A stretch of DNA of 64,000 bases. Source: Alitta virens (lineage: Eukaryota; Annelida; Polychaeta; Phyllodocida; Nereididae). The notes below the pieces were generated by a model. The model ran no database searches. It had not been told where the DNA came from and saw only the letters and a program-made list of their open reading frames with translations. Every line of letters begins with the position of its first letter. Position 1 is the stretch's first letter. The position numbers and the translations under genes are program-made. The stretch lies in the NCBI GenBank assembly GCA_932294295.1, contig OW028584.1, positions 32,156,969 to 32,220,968 on the forward strand, given 5' to 3'. This document shows, piece after piece, positions 60,212 through 64,000 of the stretch.

Positions 60212-61790
60212 GAGTCAAGAAAGTTTATTTGCACCTATACAAAAATATACACTTGTCACATACATACAAACTCATACAGGGAGTAGGATAGGTGTGGGTC
60301 AACTCCCAATGCTTACAAGCTGTGGTGGAAGTTGTCCAATGAACAGAAAAAATTAATAAAAAATGAAAAATTATTAATTCGAACTAACAAAAAGCAATAC
60401 AAACTGAAGAATAAATACAAATTATTAATAAGTATCAATAAGTATTAGGTACAAAGGAACATTAGAAAGAAAATAAATAAAAGGGGGTGGGGGGAAATGT
60501 TCGATTTACAGACCAGTCATAATATAAATTATGTTAGTATAAGGTTGTTACCAATAGCAAATTAGCTGTCCTGGCAGGTTATATAATTTAATTGGTCAAA
60601 AATAATGTTGCTTGCATGTTAAAGCAAATTTGTCGCCTTGGCAATGTGCCTTACTGATAATTTAACAACATGGTGGGCGTTGCCGGTTCGCAATTTCAGA
60701 TTCAATGCATGCTATGAGCAAAACACATACACATTTTTGTTCATAATAAACTTCGCATTTTGAAAATCGGACGAAAATTGAAGGAGCTGTGTAATAAAAT
60801 GTATTACGAAGTGACAAAGCTAATGACGTTCACGACGTTCGTCTGTGCCTCGTCTTCTGTAATATTTGCCAGACAATATATTGATATTCTAAAATGAAAT
60901 GGTGGTACTGCCTTATTTGCCGTAAGCACCATTGGATGCTTTAAAGGTCCTACATTGTGTGAAGCATTATCCACCATATCTTTTAACTACATTGTCCATA
61001 CTTATTGAGGTCATAAAATATCAAAATGTTCAAATAAGCAATGTATAACCATTTTCTTGCATGTGTAAATACTACAATCATAGCTAATTGAAGAACTCAA
61101 ATCCAGCATTTGACACCCTGAAATTAGATAATTTCTCCAGATTAGTTCTACATATTGGAACATGAAATTTGTCAGACTGACGCCTCCCGATAAAACTATT
61201 ATTTAGTTAAAATAAGTCATCGAATATATCAGGTACAAATCCCTTTAGAAATTTATAAGAAAGATCAACTATGTTTGTAGATATGAGAGTTTAAGGTCTT
61301 TGAGAATAGGTTCAGTGTTCACATAAAATCCAGCTGATGCTGAACCTTTGGAGTCTGAATAATGATAATATTTAGCTTTGTGCTGCATTTCCCCATACCT
61401 CAATACAGTATAGCAGATGTGGATATATAGAAAGGAATAAAGGAATAATATAGTATCTTAAGTGAATGCTTAGTAGAACTTTCCGTGCTTTATATAGAAT
61501 TCAAAGTCCTTTTGAAACTTTATTTTTAACATGTTGATTCGAATGTGCTTAGACTAGTTAAGTTTTTAATCAAGCGTGACTCCAATAAATTTAGTATGTT
61601 AAACTTTTTCTGTACAACCAATCCACAACTTTGATAATTTCATCATTCGTAAATCTCATTAGTTGTTCCATCGATCTACCTGTAATAAATATGTTTGTGT
61701 TGTCTGCAAACAGAATAGGGAGTGAACGTTTTTATAATTTTCTTTTCTGAATTCATATTATTAAAGGAGACCAACTGTTGTCGTATGCAC
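60212..61790 (-). mobile_element. Decayed non-LTR retrotransposon (CR1/L2/Jockey-like)
   Basis: Minus-strand remnant of a reverse transcriptase. The region at 61700-61714 reads LFADN, the place of the FADD active-site motif, followed by a degenerate stretch. Further on come a KFIGVTLD-like piece (near 61580), WGNAA-like and FHVPICRTNL-like C-terminal pieces, broken by stops and shifts. The 3' end is probably at 60212, where the minus strand reads GCAAATAAACTTTCTTGACT. The 5' half is missing. The DD to DN change and the breaks make it inactive. Confidence 0.75.
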
Positions 61791-61850
61791 AAGTAGTCTT
61801 TAATCCGTGAGAAAGCGTTACCCCTAAAAGGTACTTCTGGTCATGAAAAT

Positions 61851-62227
61851 GATTGTTACTGTATTTCTTTTTATATAAGGTGGCCATTGCAACTTCAAAT
61901 ATCTAACGGGCCTTAATAGTTACATGAATCAATTAAAAAAAAATTCTATTAAAAAATCCTGGTTATTCAATTTTTAATGCATTAATTCACGCTCTGAGAG
62001 ACTGAGTAATAATAACTTTTGTAATCAATAACGGAGCGATAGTATTGATCCTAAAAGAAGCAGCTAAACTTTCGGCACTGACACTAGAGAGTCCACTTAT
62101 GTCAAAAATACCAGCATTGTTGATGAGTAAATTGAGGCCATTCTGGTTTTGCAGTTTGTTTTCTATTTCTTTAGCTGCAGTTTCAAGCGATGATGCATCA
62201 TCTGCATCTGCAAACTAACAACATCCA
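61851..62227 (-). pseudogene. Inverted copy of SDR exon 3 with flanking intron
   Basis: Minus strand. The exon copy covers 62207-62017 (191 nt against 194) with its acceptor TTTGCAG kept. It is still open: NNAG is present and one codon is removed in frame after IFD. The donor is altered (AAAA|GTTATT in place of AAAG|GTGGTT). No copies of exons 1, 2, 4 or 5 are found nearby, so it is called a pseudogene fragment; being one exon of a paralogue that extends outside the window is not excluded. Confidence 0.8.
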
Positions 62228-64000
62228 TAGGTTGTTCTTTTTTTAAGCTCTGTACATGTGCAGCATTGATTGAGACGTGCATTTTCCTGTGGTTTCAGGA
62301 AATTTGCCTCATTCCTGAGTGGCTGCAGATCCCGTTTGCTGGATAATTTTCCTGTTAGCCAACACTAGGTCTTATTTGAAGAATCTGGTGTTACGATCTT
62401 GCATTGGGTAAGCATGGGTGTTGTAGAATCTTCTGTAGTGGAGGTGATTCGATTGGAATAGAGCTTGGGATGACAGAGGCCTCCAGCAAGGTTATTTTAT
62501 TTCTTTTTTACAGGGAGTTATGGTCAGTTTTCATGTTTTTCCTTAAAGCTGGAGTTAAGTTGTATCCAGGAATGCATCTTCCACAGGACAAAGTCTGCTC
62601 ACTCCATGCAGCTTTTGTTGCATGGCCTAGCAAGATCTCATGGCAATGGCATGGTTTTTTTAGCTGTAGCCCTCTAGCAGTAGACGTCTAAATACGCACA
62701 TCACTAATCAGGTAAGCCAACTCAAGCGACGCACTATCGCTTCAAAAAGCTCAAATGTCACTGCAGGCCACGTTGCTGCGCTAAATATAGATACATTTAA
62801 ACATAACCGCTCATTAGTTGGTGCACAGATCTCCGCATCATGGTGGCTCCACAAATTATGTCTGGTCATGAAAATACTTTGCTCACAGAGTACTTGAATT
62901 TCATCAAATTTATTTATACTATAGCATTTTCAAAATTAGGGCAAAATTGGGAAAATTCCTACTTTTTTGAAACCTCCAAATAAAAGACACTATTTGCTTT
63001 ACATGAATGAAATTGTATCAATAAAATATCTAAATTATAGTATTTTCCCTTATTATTAGTTTTACACCTCATTTTGATATTCATTTCATGCTAATTACAA
63101 AATAATGGAACATCTAAAAAAAATGCTAAAAATGTTCTTAAATTGTGTTTTTGGAAACTCTACCATTAATGCACTTACCCTAACAAAATGTTACATGTTA
63201 TTACTCTATATATAGCTTAGCTGTGCATTTTGATAGTCACATTGACATATCTGAGCTGTGTTTTAAAACATTTAGTGAAAACAAAAAACAAAAAACATAA
63301 CTTCTGTTTCCAGAGAGCAGGACTCACACACTCATGCACCTACATGCATACAAAACTTAGTAAGAATATGTCTAAAATAGTGTTGAGATACCTTTTTAGG
63401 GTTTCATGACAATTTATGACAGATAATTTTATTTAATAAGGAAAATATGAAACTTTGGTACTCTTTCAAACCCTCATATCAACGACTCTATGATCCTTAC
63501 ATCAGTAACATTTTGCCAATGATATATCCAGATTATAGTACTTTCACGTTTAAGCTTCTTTTTGACATTTGTTTCATCATTCTTTTTTTGTTCATAACAT
63601 TGGAATATCTGAAAAAATTGACAGCCGTAAATGTTGTACAATTCATGTGCAATTATTAAATATTTGATCATAGTATTGCCATGCTCAACCCATACAATAG
63701 TTTTTGTTTATAATTAGCAATTTTATAATAATTAGTTGCATGATGATCTATATTAATTTCACTTGACTCCAATAATATATATAGTTCCTTCAGTTACCAG
63801 CTAAATTTAAACAGTGAGCAAAAAATATTTTGAATTATAAAGGCATTAAAATGGGTGTGTTGAGTATCATTCCATACGAAATAAACCTTTAAGATTTGGT
63901 AATTATTTGTATTTAGACTTTATTTATTTAAATACAAGTAAATACAAACCTTGAAGGTTAATTTTCATACATTTTCGTTAGGATCATTGCCATATCCCAT
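62228..64000. other. AT-rich region without recognised gene
   Basis: No exon of the SDR or of any known family is recognised on either strand. The 95-codon frame at 62404-62691 has no identifiable domain. Short similar phrases (TTATAGTA.TTTTC followed by TTTCAT and TAATGGAA/CATTGGAA) recur near 63030 and 63530, hinting at an old duplication. Confidence 0.4.

Noticed and set aside
62017..62207. A second complete SDR gene on the minus strand
   Set aside because: No sequence like exons 1, 2, 4 or 5 is present in 60000-64000 on that strand, so only an exon fragment can be supported here.
62404..62691. 95-codon open frame as a gene
   Set aside because: No domain, no signal of splicing or promoter, and frames of this length arise by chance in this sequence.

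Overview
The window is invertebrate animal nuclear DNA. Genes are split into many short exons with GT..AG introns, the background is AT-rich, and introns and spacers are full of short inverted-repeat transposons, microsatellites and SINE-like pieces. The proteins are close in length and order to vertebrate orthologues (cullin-1, STT3B, CDK5RAP3, DAZAP2, lifeguard). That suits a non-vertebrate deuterostome or another slowly evolving invertebrate, but I cannot name the species. I saw no bacterial, plasmid or viral block.

Layout. (1) 715-4600, + strand: the last seven coding exons of a lifeguard/GRINA-type TMBIM membrane protein whose start lies left of the window. (2) 4601-11777: 3' flanks with transposons and no gene. 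(3) 11778-14190, - strand: a complete DAZAP2-like gene, five coding exons, 163 aa. (4) 14191-15510: a head-to-head spacer, probably a shared promoter. (5) 15511-28738, + strand: complete cullin-1, 18 coding exons, 772 aa, with a spliced 3' UTR to about 31560. (6) 35323-48972, - strand: complete STT3B-type oligosaccharyltransferase catalytic subunit, 18 coding exons, about 822 aa, convergent with CUL1. (7) 48973-49528: a 556-bp divergent promoter. (8) 49529-55430, + strand: complete CDK5RAP3, 14 coding exons, 500 aa. (9) 56279-59893, + strand: complete short-chain dehydrogenase, five exons, 249 aa. (10) 60212-64000: a decayed non-LTR retrotransposon, then an inverted copy of SDR exon 3, then AT-rich DNA with no recognised gene. 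Exon boundaries were placed by hand; in every gene the exon lengths add up to an unbroken reading frame.

Working relationships. STT3B (N-glycosylation at the ER translocon) and CDK5RAP3 (adaptor of the UFM1 ligase that modifies ER-bound ribosomes) share a short divergent promoter and act at the same cellular site. CUL1 and DAZAP2 are also head to head, and both have ubiquitin-related roles in other animals.

No wholly new biological system is evident. The strongest unexpected items are a non-autonomous DNA transposon family with three copies each bounded by its own perfect 8-bp target duplication, a seven-copy hairpin family with G-rich arms, and the inverted, still-open copy of one SDR exon.
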